From contig JADYYV010000110.1 of NCBI GenBank assembly GCA_020853455.1, positions 1-17,600 on the forward strand: a stretch of 17,600 nt of DNA, written 5' to 3'. Under the pieces are notes generated by a model that was given only the letters and a program-made list of their open reading frames with translations, made no database searches and was not told the origin of the DNA. The DNA is from Alphaproteobacteria bacterium (lineage in GTDB: Bacteria > Pseudomonadota > Alphaproteobacteria > Micavibrionales > UBA2020). Made by a program: the position numbers and the translations under genes. This document shows, one piece after another, positions 8,565 to 13,820 of this stretch (position 1 is the stretch's first letter; each line of letters opens with the position of its first letter).

Positions 8565-8978
8565 TCAGCTGGCCGGTATGTAGCGGTAAAATCCGTAAAC
8601 GCGGTCCTGCCATTTGTGGCCGCGGTATTTTTCGATCGCGGAATCGATGCCCTGTTCCACATGCAGCATCTGCCCGTCGCCCAGCACCAGCCCCACATGC
8701 GTCGGCAGACCGGCGAGGCGCAGCACGATCACGTCGCCGCAGCGCTCGCTTCCTGCGGCGACGCTTTCCCACAGCGGGATCTCGCGCGCCACCAGCCCCG
8801 CGATGCGGGCGGCGTCGGTCGTGCGGCGGTATTCATTGGCAAGCGACGGCAGCGATATATTGAACTGCTCCAGCAGCACCAGCCGCGCAAGCCCCCAGCA
8901 GTCGATGCCGCCGCGGTCGCGCCCGTGTTCGGTGAAGGGCAGGCCGATATATCGCCCCGCCCAGATCGGGACGGGCAT
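8565..8978 (-). CDS. NlpC/P60-family tail peptidase (lambda K-like), 137 aa
   Basis: The catalytic cysteine lies in GGIDCWGLARLV (C27), the histidine in LPTHVGLVLGDGQ (H94), and a second histidine in MLHVEQG (H106). This is the NlpC/P60 cysteine peptidase pattern found in tail-associated peptidoglycan hydrolases such as lambda gpK and the GTA cell-wall peptidase. Length is typical for the single-domain form. ATG 8978 has GGATCA upstream; extending the frame to 9191 would cross a terminator hairpin and give an unlikely proline/arginine-rich leader. Expected role: local cleavage of peptidoglycan during DNA entry. It precedes the J-like gene as in lambda, but is separated from the L-like gene by an inserted small gene. 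Confidence 0.85.
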   Translation of the reverse strand: MPVPIWAGRYIGLPFTEHGRDRGGIDCWGLARLVLLEQFNISLPSLANEYRRTTDAARIAGLVAREIPLWESVAAGSERCGDVIVLRLAGLPTHVGLVLGDGQMLHVEQGIDSAIEKYRGHKWQDRVYGFYRYIPAS

Positions 8979-9014
8979 GTGATGTGATCCTTGAATGTCT
9001 GGATTTCGGGCAAG

Positions 9015-9041
9015 AAAAAACCCGCCGGGTAAGGGCGGGTT
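9015..9041 (-). terminator. Rho-independent terminator after the 91-aa gene
   Basis: Perfect 8-bp stem (AACCCGCC at 9019-9026 paired with GGCGGGTT at 9034-9041) with a 7-nt loop. Read on the minus strand it is followed by TTTTTTCTT. It lies 25 bp after the stop of the 91-aa gene and 37 bp before the NlpC/P60 start, so the peptidase and everything downstream would depend on readthrough, antitermination or another promoter. Confidence 0.75.
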
Positions 9042-9066
9042 CTTTCTCGGGAAGAAACTTTTTAGC

Positions 9067-9342
9067 TTACATGCTCGATCCGGGCTTGGCGGTCGCGCGT
9101 GGCGCGGTGGCTGCCTTGGCGGCGGGCGTGATCTTTTCAACGTATTTGTTGAAACGCTCTGAATTCGTGGTGTCCGGGTTCGAGGCAACATAGTCGGTCA
9201 TCTTGGTGACCAATGCCTGCGTCGGTGCGTCGAAGCCTTTGCGCGTATCTGCGAAAGCCAGTTCGAGAGAGCCGGTCAGGAAGTCTCCTGAACCAAAGCC
9301 GCTGCCCGTTGCATTCGCGAAGAACTGGGACTGTTTCGTCAT
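9067..9342 (-). CDS. Unknown 91-aa protein, moron-like insertion between tail genes
   Basis: I recognise no family. The sequence is soluble, with a Gly/Ser/Phe-rich start (ANATGSGFGSGDFLTGS), a helical middle (TQALVTKMTDYVASNP, SERFNKYVEKI) and an Ala/Pro/Lys-rich tail. ATG 9342 has GAGGGG about 12 nt upstream. The gene interrupts the normal L-K tail-tip order. It has a 161-bp AT-rich leader with a -10-like GATAAT on the minus strand, and its own strong terminator at 9015-9041. This independent transcription unit inside a late operon is the layout of phage morons, which are often accessory functions expressed from the lysogen. The helical middle faintly recalls phasins, not enough to assign. 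Expression and function are unknown. Confidence 0.6.
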   Translation of the reverse strand: MTKQSQFFANATGSGFGSGDFLTGSLELAFADTRKGFDAPTQALVTKMTDYVASNPDTTNSERFNKYVEKITPAAKAATAPRATAKPGSSM

Positions 9343-9503
9343 TATATAATACCCCTCACACCTGCCGTTGTTCGGTACGTAAACGTCCGGTTGCCCGTAT
9401 GTTTTACATGATTTCTATTATCGTATGCCAGCTTTACAAATTTTACCATAAGAAAAATAAAAGTAAGGTAAACGACCCTGAATCATCCAATCTTAACAGC
9501 GTG
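9343..9503 (-). promoter_or_regulatory. AT-rich leader of the 91-aa gene
   Basis: This 161-bp gap is clearly more AT-rich than the surrounding coding DNA. On the minus strand it contains GATAAT (complement of 9419-9424) as a -10 candidate, without a convincing -35. An imperfect inverted repeat has TTTACC at 9442-9447 and GGTAAA at 9467-9472 around an A-rich centre, and could be an operator. The promoter assignment is tentative. Confidence 0.35.
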
Positions 9504-9977
9504 TTAGAACAGGCCTGGAAATAGTCCCGGCGAGAATATTGCAGCCGGAAACGGCTCGGAAATGAAGTCTTCCAGGCTCAGGTTTCCCGCCACAACTTGC
9601 GAATCGTAAGATACGTCGGTCAGGCGGAAATCCTCGAACTTCGCCTCGATAACATCGGGGGCCGATGCCCGCACAATTTCGATCAATATATACGCCGCCG
9701 ACTGCAGCGACCGGATCGCCAGCACCACGCGGCGGTCGATATTGTCGATCGAAAGGCGCGCGGTCGGCGGCGATCCTTCCGCGTCATCGGGCAATGTCAG
9801 CTCGAACGGGAAGGGCGAAAACACCTGTTCCCGGCTGATGGTCGCAACCGCGTCGCTGGTGACACGCAGCGGTTCTTGCAGCGTCGGGTGCGACAGCGTC
9901 AGCAGGATCAGGAACACCTCGCCCGTGCCGGATGCGTTGATGGCCGTGCGCGCGGCCAGCGTCGTGTTGCGGCTCAT
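9504..9977 (-). CDS. DUF1833-family tail-tip protein (lambda L-like position), 157 aa
   Basis: EVFLILLTLSHPTL, VFSPFPFELTLPDDAEGSPPTARL (in two parts), IDNIDRRVVLAIRS and VSYDSQVVAGNLSLEDFI match the pattern of DUF1833 phage proteins, which occupy the tail-tip position between M-like and K-like genes. The C-terminus ends FSPGLFPGLF, a doubled PGLF where relatives I know usually have a single FPGLF; the DNA shows two similar 12-nt units. The start ATG overlaps the previous stop by four bases (ATGA). Probable role: a structural ring or hub part of the tail tip. Downstream, the expected neighbour (peptidase) is displaced by the 91-aa gene. Confidence 0.78.
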   Translation of the reverse strand: MSRNTTLAARTAINASGTGEVFLILLTLSHPTLQEPLRVTSDAVATISREQVFSPFPFELTLPDDAEGSPPTARLSIDNIDRRVVLAIRSLQSAAYILIEIVRASAPDVIEAKFEDFRLTDVSYDSQVVAGNLSLEDFISEPFPAAIFSPGLFPGLF

Positions 9978-10324
9978 GGCAGCACCTCCAGCTCCATCGT
10001 GACTTTAAAAAAATCGCCGTTGACGGGGGCGTATACCGGCGGCTGTTTGAAACGGCAGTCGACGGGTTCTTCCAGCCGCGGATGCGGGAATGAAAAACTA
10101 AGCGCGCCCCACATCAGCTCGTCGTTGAAAAAATCGCTTAAGCGCTCCACCTCCGCGCGGCTCATGATGTAGGACAGGGCAAGGCGCGCGACGCCCGCGC
10201 TGGTGCGCGGGCGGAATTTGGCGGGGCCGGCATCCATGCCTGTGCGCACCAGCACATCGGCGGGCGTTTCAATCATGCCGTCGGATAACGGCGATTGCGG
10301 CAGCGTTTCGGGCCAGATTGGCAT
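9974..10324 (-). CDS. Lambda M-like tail-tip protein, 116 aa
   Basis: LPQSPLSDG, MDAGPAKFRPR, MSRAEVERLSDFFNDELMWG and LSFSFPHPRLEEPVDCRFK form a pattern common to short phage tail proteins that follow the tape measure and precede the DUF1833 protein (lambda gpM-like). The start is fixed by a strong AGGAGAAG ribosome binding site that overlaps the stop of the tape-measure-like gene. The stop overlaps the next start by four bases. It is shorter than the DUF2460 distal tail protein that sits in this position in the Rhodobacter GTA, and I see no DUF2460 features. That argues the tail tip is of lambda-like rather than GTA type. Confidence 0.72.
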   Translation of the reverse strand: MPIWPETLPQSPLSDGMIETPADVLVRTGMDAGPAKFRPRTSAGVARLALSYIMSRAEVERLSDFFNDELMWGALSFSFPHPRLEEPVDCRFKQPPVYAPVNGDFFKVTMELEVLP

Positions 10325-10336
10325 GCGTTGCTTCTC

Positions 10337-10633
10337 CTATCGTCCGATCAGGGTGGGGACAAGGCCGAACAGCGACCGCAGCACGCCGCCCGTTTCGCGC
10401 CCGCGCACCAGTGAATTCGCCACCATCTGGTCGATGGTGATTTCCAGCGTCTTGCGGTCGAACGCGCCTTCTTCGGTCACGCCGATTTGCGCATTCGTGT
10501 TGTTGTGGATCACGATGCTGGTGCCGCTCCCCTGCGCGCTGCGCCCGGCAAAGGCGGTCGCGATGCCCGCCGCCATTTCCTGCCGCAGCAGCTTTGATAG
10601 TTCCTGTGTGATGATGTCCTGAATATCCGTCAT
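10337..10633 (-). CDS. Miniature tape-measure-like protein, 98 aa
   Basis: The position (after the two chaperone frames, before the M-like gene) is that of the tail tape measure. The second half resembles the far C-terminus of longer phage tape measures: SIVIHNNTNAQIGVTEEG, then a segment with LEITIDQMVANSLVRGRETG and a final basic GLVPTLIGR. What precedes it is only about 38 residues (ITQELSKLLRQEMAAGIATA). The gene has a strong GGAAAGGA ribosome binding site and its ATG overlaps the upstream stop by four bases, so this is a real short gene and not a fragment with a lost start. Siphophage tape measures are normally hundreds of residues or more; the Rhodobacter GTA protein is about twice this length. 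The frame is open upstream, but there it runs antiphase to the chaperone frames and is a shadow. Confidence 0.6.
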   Translation of the reverse strand: MTDIQDIITQELSKLLRQEMAAGIATAFAGRSAQGSGTSIVIHNNTNAQIGVTEEGAFDRKTLEITIDQMVANSLVRGRETGGVLRSLFGLVPTLIGR

Positions 10634-10845
10634 GTATTGTCCTTTCCGTCCGGAAACCGTTGCAGCATGGCTGCCATGAATTCTTTTGCGGGCGCGGTTT
10701 TGGGCAGCGTGCCGTGCCATTGCGCATGGCCCAGATAGGCGTCGCAAAGATCGGGCAGCGATGCCCGCGCCAGCGTGTCCGGCGTCCAGCCCAGCACGCC
10801 CATGAAAAACCGGCGCAAAGATGTGATATCTATGCGCCGTGCGTC
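10630..10845 (-). CDS. Second tail assembly chaperone frame (Phage_TAC_6 / GTA g10.1 type), expressed by -1 frameshift
   Basis: The coordinates give the part translated after a -1 shift: 71 residues from GAC at 10845-10843, which would make a 178-aa fusion with the preceding chaperone (107 + 71). GVLGWTPDTLARASLPDLCDAYLGH resembles the small alphaproteobacterial phage/GTA chaperones that follow the gp10 gene. As a free-standing gene it would have to start at TTG 10818 (62 aa) or ATG 10803 (57 aa). Neither has a Shine-Dalgarno, whereas almost every other gene in the block does. Its -1 frame is open well upstream through the shift site. The stop overlaps the start of the tape-measure-like gene (ATGA). 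The lambda parallel is gpGT, whose T part binds the tape measure and recruits tail protein. Confidence 0.78.
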   Translation of the reverse strand, partial: DARRIDITSLRRFFMGVLGWTPDTLARASLPDLCDAYLGHAQWHGTLPKTAPAKEFMAAMLQRFPDGKDNT

Positions 10846-10851
10846 TTTCCC
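10811..10851 (-). promoter_or_regulatory. Programmed -1 ribosomal frameshift signal (G GGA AAG plus stem-loop)
   Basis: On the minus strand the heptamer GGGAAAG (10851 down to 10845) is in the X XXY YYZ register of the upstream gene, as codons GGA and AAG (codons 106 and 107). A 5-nt spacer (ACGCA) follows, then a perfect 7-bp stem, CGGCGCA (10839-10833) with TGCGCCG (10817-10811), and a 15-nt loop that contains the zero-frame TAG stop (10832-10830). GGGAAAG is the heptamer documented for the lambda G/GT chaperone frameshift. Spacer length, stem position, overlapping open -1 frame and gene identity all agree. Confidence 0.85.
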
Positions 10852-11165
10852 GGCGCCTCCCCCATATTGATCGCCCCCATCGCGGATGCCGGGGCCAACA
10901 CCGCGCAGAATATTTCCGCCAGCAGCAGGGCGGGGGACTGCCGCAGCAGATGCGCGTCAAGCTCCGCGCGCGGCGTATCGCAGCCCGCAAGACCGTAACA
11001 GGCGCGCAGATGCTCCAGCGTTTCGGCCAGTTTCATTTCCCGCGCCACCAGTTGTTCCGCCGCCTTCAATACCGTCGTCTTTTCCTCCAGCGCCGCCACC
11101 AGCGCCAGCGTGACGGGCAGGGCATAGCTGCGGTCGATGCCCGGCAAAGTGATGCTGTTCTTCAT
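10830..11165 (-). CDS. Tail assembly chaperone, GTA gp10 / Phage_TAC_11-like, 111 aa
   Basis: The sequence (LPGIDRSYALPVTLALVAAL, EKTTVLKAAEQLVAR, LEHLRACYGLAGCDTPRAEL, LLAEIFCAVLAP) has the mostly helical make-up and order of the small proteins annotated as gene transfer agent family protein or phage tail assembly chaperone. It sits right after the major tail protein, and its ATG overlaps that gene's stop by four bases with GGGGGG upstream as ribosome binding site. Expected role, like lambda gpG: keeping tail protein and tape measure soluble during tail assembly. Its last codons contain the frameshift heptamer, so ribosomes would make mostly this 111-aa form and a smaller amount of the 178-aa fusion. 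Confidence 0.78.
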   Translation of the reverse strand: MKNSITLPGIDRSYALPVTLALVAALEEKTTVLKAAEQLVAREMKLAETLEHLRACYGLAGCDTPRAELDAHLLRQSPALLLAEIFCAVLAPASAMGAINMGEAPGKTHGA

Positions 11166-11578
11166 GCGCCCCCCGTGAATGTGCCGCCGCCGCTGCGGAT
11201 CAGCGTGACCGAAAAACTTTCCAGCCCGTCGAAACTGCCGCCCCGCGCATATTCGGCAATCACGAAACAGGCCGCGTATTTATCGCCGTTGGGAAAACAC
11301 AGCTCGTAGTTATCGGCGGTGCGGTTAAAGGCCGCATGGCGCAGCCGTTCTTCCGCCGCCGCATCCTTGAACAGCCCGTCCATCTTCACCTGCATGTCCT
11401 GCACGCCGGCGCCCGCGATTAATTTTTGCATCCCGCCCGCATCCATCGTGGTGGCATCGGCGGGGCGGTTATTGATGCTCATGGCTGTGGTGCGCGCGGC
11501 ACCCAGCGCGGCAAAAGATTCAGACGCGCCCCCGTCGCCGATTTTCAGCAACAGGTCGCGGCCGTTCTGGCTTGGCAT
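11162..11578 (-). CDS. Major tail tube protein, TP901-1 family, 138 aa
   Basis: The start (QNGRDLLLKIGDG), SFAALGAARTTAMSINNRP, VDATTMD-type segment (ADATTMDAGGMQKLIAGAG), the centre and the end (FSVTLIRSGGGTFTGG) match the major tail protein family of TP901-1 type, also used by GTAs. Length is typical. It lies 12 bp after the tail terminator gene with AAGGAGAAAC as ribosome binding site. Role: polymerises into the non-contractile tail tube, which makes this a siphovirus-type tail. Confidence 0.87.
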   Translation of the reverse strand: MPSQNGRDLLLKIGDGGASESFAALGAARTTAMSINNRPADATTMDAGGMQKLIAGAGVQDMQVKMDGLFKDAAAEERLRHAAFNRTADNYELCFPNGDKYAACFVIAEYARGGSFDGLESFSVTLIRSGGGTFTGGA

Positions 11579-11590
11579 TTTTGTTTCTCC

Positions 11591-12001
11591 TTAAACGGGT
11601 TCGGTGATGATGCGGTAACGCTGCACGCCGTGGCGCGTTTCGCCGTCCTGCCGCAGCTGCTGCGATATCAGGCGGCAGAACACCAGCCGCTGCCCGGCCA
11701 CGGCAAAATCCTGCCCGTGCAGGGCGGCTGCGATGGCGGCCATGACGGCCTTTGCTTCCTTCATGCCCAGCGCCCGGCTATAGGCATGGATATCGATGGT
11801 CGTGTCGTATCCGCCGCCTGTCTGCGTCTCTAACGGCTCGGCCGCGCTTTCGCCCAGCACGATATAGGGAAAAGCCGATCCCTGCGGCACATGGTCGAAA
11901 ACGCTGTCTGCGCCGTCCGCCAGCTGCGCGGTCAGGGGGGCAGCCCCCGCCAGCACGCTATAGATCGCGGCCTGCACCGGCCATAAACTGTCCTGCGGCA
12001 T
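11591..12001 (-). CDS. Tail terminator / tail completion protein (DUF3168), 136 aa
   Basis: WPVQAAIYSVLAGAAPLTAQ, VFDHVPQGSAFPYIVLGE, a central segment ending YDTTIDIHAYSR and a C-terminal RYRIITE follow the DUF3168 pattern. In the Rhodobacter GTA and HK97-like phages this protein caps the tail at the head-proximal end. AGAAGGATG precedes the ATG. Upstream on the same strand there is no phage gene; instead the start faces the plus-strand Sel1 gene, 77 bp away. The tail half of the block therefore needs its own promoter or readthrough across about 1 kb of antisense to Sel1. The short gap is AT-rich enough to hold divergent promoters. Confidence 0.83.
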   Translation of the reverse strand: MPQDSLWPVQAAIYSVLAGAAPLTAQLADGADSVFDHVPQGSAFPYIVLGESAAEPLETQTGGGYDTTIDIHAYSRALGMKEAKAVMAAIAAALHGQDFAVAGQRLVFCRLISQQLRQDGETRHGVQRYRIITEPV

Positions 12002-12019
12002 TATTTCATCCTTCTCGAT

Positions 12020-12066
12020 TTGAATTTACCGGCCAAAAGGCCTAATTTGGATAAAGACACTTATCC
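12020..12066 (+). promoter_or_regulatory. Putative Sel1-gene promoter with two small inverted repeats
   Basis: TTGAAT (12020-12025), a 17-bp spacer and TAATTT (12043-12048) make a moderate sigma70-type promoter for the plus strand. Inside the spacer is the inverted repeat GGCC-AAAA-GGCC (12031-12042). Just downstream is another, GGATAA-AGACAC-TTATCC (12049-12066), whose right arm touches the CGGAG ribosome binding site (12066-12070). These may be operator or leader structures; no direct evidence. Confidence 0.4.
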
Positions 12067-12078
12067 GGAGCTATTTTC

Positions 12079-13044
12079 ATGTCGCGCCAGCATTTCCTCG
12101 CCAGCCTTTCCGTCCTTGCCCTGTTAAGCGCGCCTGCGCTGGCCGCCGTTCCGCACACCGCGCCGGACAGCAGCCCGAACAGCCCCAAACCGCAGGCGGA
12201 AAAACCCGCCGCCGCAGAAGCGCCTGTATCGGCCAAGGACGCCGCGACGAAAAAAGAAGCGGCACCTGGTGCGACAACTCCCGCAGCCAAAGCCCCCGTC
12301 GATCCCGTTCGCCTGCGCGAAGAAGCCTTCGCCCGCGGCAAGCGCGCCTATGACCGCGGCGACTGGATGAAGGCCATCGCCGATCTGCGCCCGCTCGCCG
12401 AATACGGCGATGTGCGCGGCATGATGCTGCTGGGTAACATGTACCAGCTGGGCAACGGCGTCGGCGTCGATATGCGCGAAGCCTTCAGCCTGTATCACCG
12501 CGCCGCGATGGCGGGGTCGACCGACGGCATGGTGGCGATTGCCGCCATGTATCAGGCGGGCATCGGCGTATCGCTCAACACCCGCCTTGCCATCGGCTGG
12601 TTCGAACGCGCCGCGCGCATGGGCGACCAGTCTGGCGCGTTTTTCTTCGCCATCCACAATTTCCAGGGCAGCAAGGGCACGACCTATGACATGAAGGCCG
12701 ATACGCTGGCCGCCTATAAATGGTTCCGCATCGCCGCCACCAACGGCGAAAACAAGCGCATCCGCAATTCCGCCTTCAAGCTGTGCCTGAAGCTTGAAGA
12801 AAAGCTGCCGCCCGACAAAGTGATCGAAGTCAAAAAAGAGGTCGATACCTGGGCGCCCGATACGCTCGACGAGCTGGGCCCCGATCCCGAAGCCGTACTG
12901 GCCAAGGAAATGAAGGAAAAAGGCATCCAGCCGGAACCGGAACAGGCAGCGCCCGCACCCGCGCCGGAAAAGGCGCCCGAAAAGGCGCCCGAAAAGGCAC
13001 CGGAACAACCGGCCGAAAAACCGGCGGAAGCGCCCAAGCCCTAA
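12079..13044 (+). CDS. Exported Sel1-repeat protein with Pro/Glu/Lys-rich tail, 321 aa
   Basis: An N-terminal signal peptide (FLASLSVLALLSAPALA, cleavage likely after residue 22) is followed by a Pro/Ala/Lys-rich linker to about residue 75. Sel1/TPR-like repeats span about 85-225, with typical units GMMLLGNMYQLGNGVGVDMR and GMVAIAAMYQAGIGVSLNTR and the WFRIAATNGE end of a third. The last 50 residues are low complexity with EKAP repeated; the DNA carries a 12-nt tandem repeat (12961-13008). CGGAG is spaced 8 nt before the ATG. Likely a periplasmic or secreted interaction scaffold. It is the only plus-strand gene inside the phage block, lies between head and tail genes, and its stop overlaps the stop of a minus-strand membrane protein by three bases. 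It looks like an insertion or rearrangement boundary, not a virion gene. Confidence 0.87.
   Translation: MSRQHFLASLSVLALLSAPALAAVPHTAPDSSPNSPKPQAEKPAAAEAPVSAKDAATKKEAAPGATTPAAKAPVDPVRLREEAFARGKRAYDRGDWMKAIADLRPLAEYGDVRGMMLLGNMYQLGNGVGVDMREAFSLYHRAAMAGSTDGMVAIAAMYQAGIGVSLNTRLAIGWFERAARMGDQSGAFFFAIHNFQGSKGTTYDMKADTLAAYKWFRIAATNGENKRIRNSAFKLCLKLEEKLPPDKVIEVKKEVDTWAPDTLDELGPDPEAVLAKEMKEKGIQPEPEQAAPAPAPEKAPEKAPEKAPEQPAEKPAEAPKP
12961..13008 (+). repeat. 12-nt tandem repeat encoding EKAP units
   Basis: Four consecutive 12-nt units: GCGCCGGAAAAG, GCGCCCGAAAAG twice, then the diverged GCACCGGAACAA. They sit at the 3' end of the Sel1 gene and encode a Pro/Glu/Lys-rich tail. In-frame copy number could vary by slippage without breaking the gene. 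Confidence 0.8.
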
Positions 13045-13493
13045 TAGGTTATATTTTCTTTCGTCTCCAGCGCCTCGCCGAACAGGCGAATGCCGAACAG
13101 GCGCACCTCGTATCTTGGCAGATACGGGTCGGTATCCAGCACCGTCACGCTGGCGAACCATTTTAAAATCATGATGCCGGCATAAACGCCCGGCACCACC
13201 CAGTTCATCAGGCCCAGCAGCATCAGGCAGCACAGCGCGACCGGCACGGCGTAGCGCAGGATGGCTTCCGTGCCCGGCACCTCGAACGCCCGGCGCAATC
13301 CCGCCTGCGTGCCGCGCAGGTAAACCAGCCGCCAGTCGTCGCCCTGCAGCTGCTGCGCCAGCCGCGCCGCGTCGGGCGCGGGATCGGCCAGTTTTTTGTG
13401 CAGCGCCTTCAGCTCGGAAATCATCAGCACGTGTTCGCGCCGGTGAAACAGCGCGGTTGCGAAGAAAAGACTGATGAAGGCGAAGAACTGCAT
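13041..13493 (-). CDS. Unknown membrane protein, 150 aa
   Basis: I recognise no family. Hydrophobic segments lie at about residues 2-17 (QFFAFISLFFATALF) and 83-115 (VPVALCCLMLLGLMNWVVPG, then YAGIMILKWFASVTVL). Between them is a soluble helical region (ISELKALHKKLADPAPDAAR). It starts 12 bp after the head closure gene with GGCAGG as ribosome binding site, so it would be co-transcribed with the head genes, and it ends against the Sel1 stop. Tail or head genes of siphophages do not normally include such a protein at this point. Options are a superinfection or membrane accessory protein, or a host gene joined by rearrangement. Confidence 0.6.
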   Translation of the reverse strand: MQFFAFISLFFATALFHRREHVLMISELKALHKKLADPAPDAARLAQQLQGDDWRLVYLRGTQAGLRRAFEVPGTEAILRYAVPVALCCLMLLGLMNWVVPGVYAGIMILKWFASVTVLDTDPYLPRYEVRLFGIRLFGEALETKENITY

Positions 13494-13505
13494 GACCTGC
13501 CAAGG

Positions 13506-13820
13506 TTATTTCATTTGCGCGATGATTTCCAGCCACGTCTTCCCGCCGTCGGGATCGCGCAGCGAAACGATATTGTAAACGGTTTCGTCCTCCCGCAGCC
13601 GCATTTTGCTGTCCAGATCGTTCCTGTAATGGATGACGATGCGGCAGGGCTGCGACGGCGCGATTTGCGCGTCCTGCGTCATTTCCTGCCCGCCCAGCTC
13701 GGTCAGCGCCGCGTAAACATCGGCAACCGCGTCCCACGCGACCGTGAAACCGCCGCCGCCGTCGGGCGTTAACACGGGCGTCTCGACCGTCATTTGATGC
13801 GTCAGCAGCCCTATATTCAT
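13506..13820 (-). CDS. Head closure / head-tail adaptor protein (SPP1 gp16 / HK97 gp7-like), 104 aa
   Basis: NIGLLTHQMTVETPVLTPDG, WDAVADVYAALTELGGQE, RIVIHYRNDLDSKMRL and YNIVSLRDPDGGKTWLEII follow the phage head-tail joining (head closure) family pattern. Its typical length is about 100-115 aa. The ATG overlaps the connector stop by four bases (ATGA), as in many HK97-like phages and in the GTA g6-g7 pair. Role: stopper ring between connector and tail, holding DNA in the capsid. Confidence 0.85.
   Translation of the reverse strand: MNIGLLTHQMTVETPVLTPDGGGGFTVAWDAVADVYAALTELGGQEMTQDAQIAPSQPCRIVIHYRNDLDSKMRLREDETVYNIVSLRDPDGGKTWLEIIAQMK

Noticed and set aside
8565..9191. Longer NlpC/P60 protein starting at 9191
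   Set aside because: The extra 71 residues cross the terminator hairpin and the 91-aa gene; ATG 8978 has a ribosome binding site and gives a normal-length family member.
9484..9506. Weak hairpin TAACA-CGC-TGTTA after the DUF1833 gene as terminator
   Set aside because: The stem is only 5 bp and no T-tract follows on the minus strand.
10337..10990. A 217-codon version of the tape-measure-like gene starting upstream of 10633
   Set aside because: The added N-terminus is an Arg/Cys-rich out-of-phase reading of the chaperone genes; the ATG at 10633 has a strong Shine-Dalgarno and a 4-nt coupling overlap.
12124..13737. Minus-strand ORF of 537 codons antisense to the Sel1 gene
   Set aside because: It is arginine/glycine-rich, has no domain or ribosome binding site, and overlaps three genes with clear family or signal-peptide evidence; typical of antisense frames in high-GC DNA.
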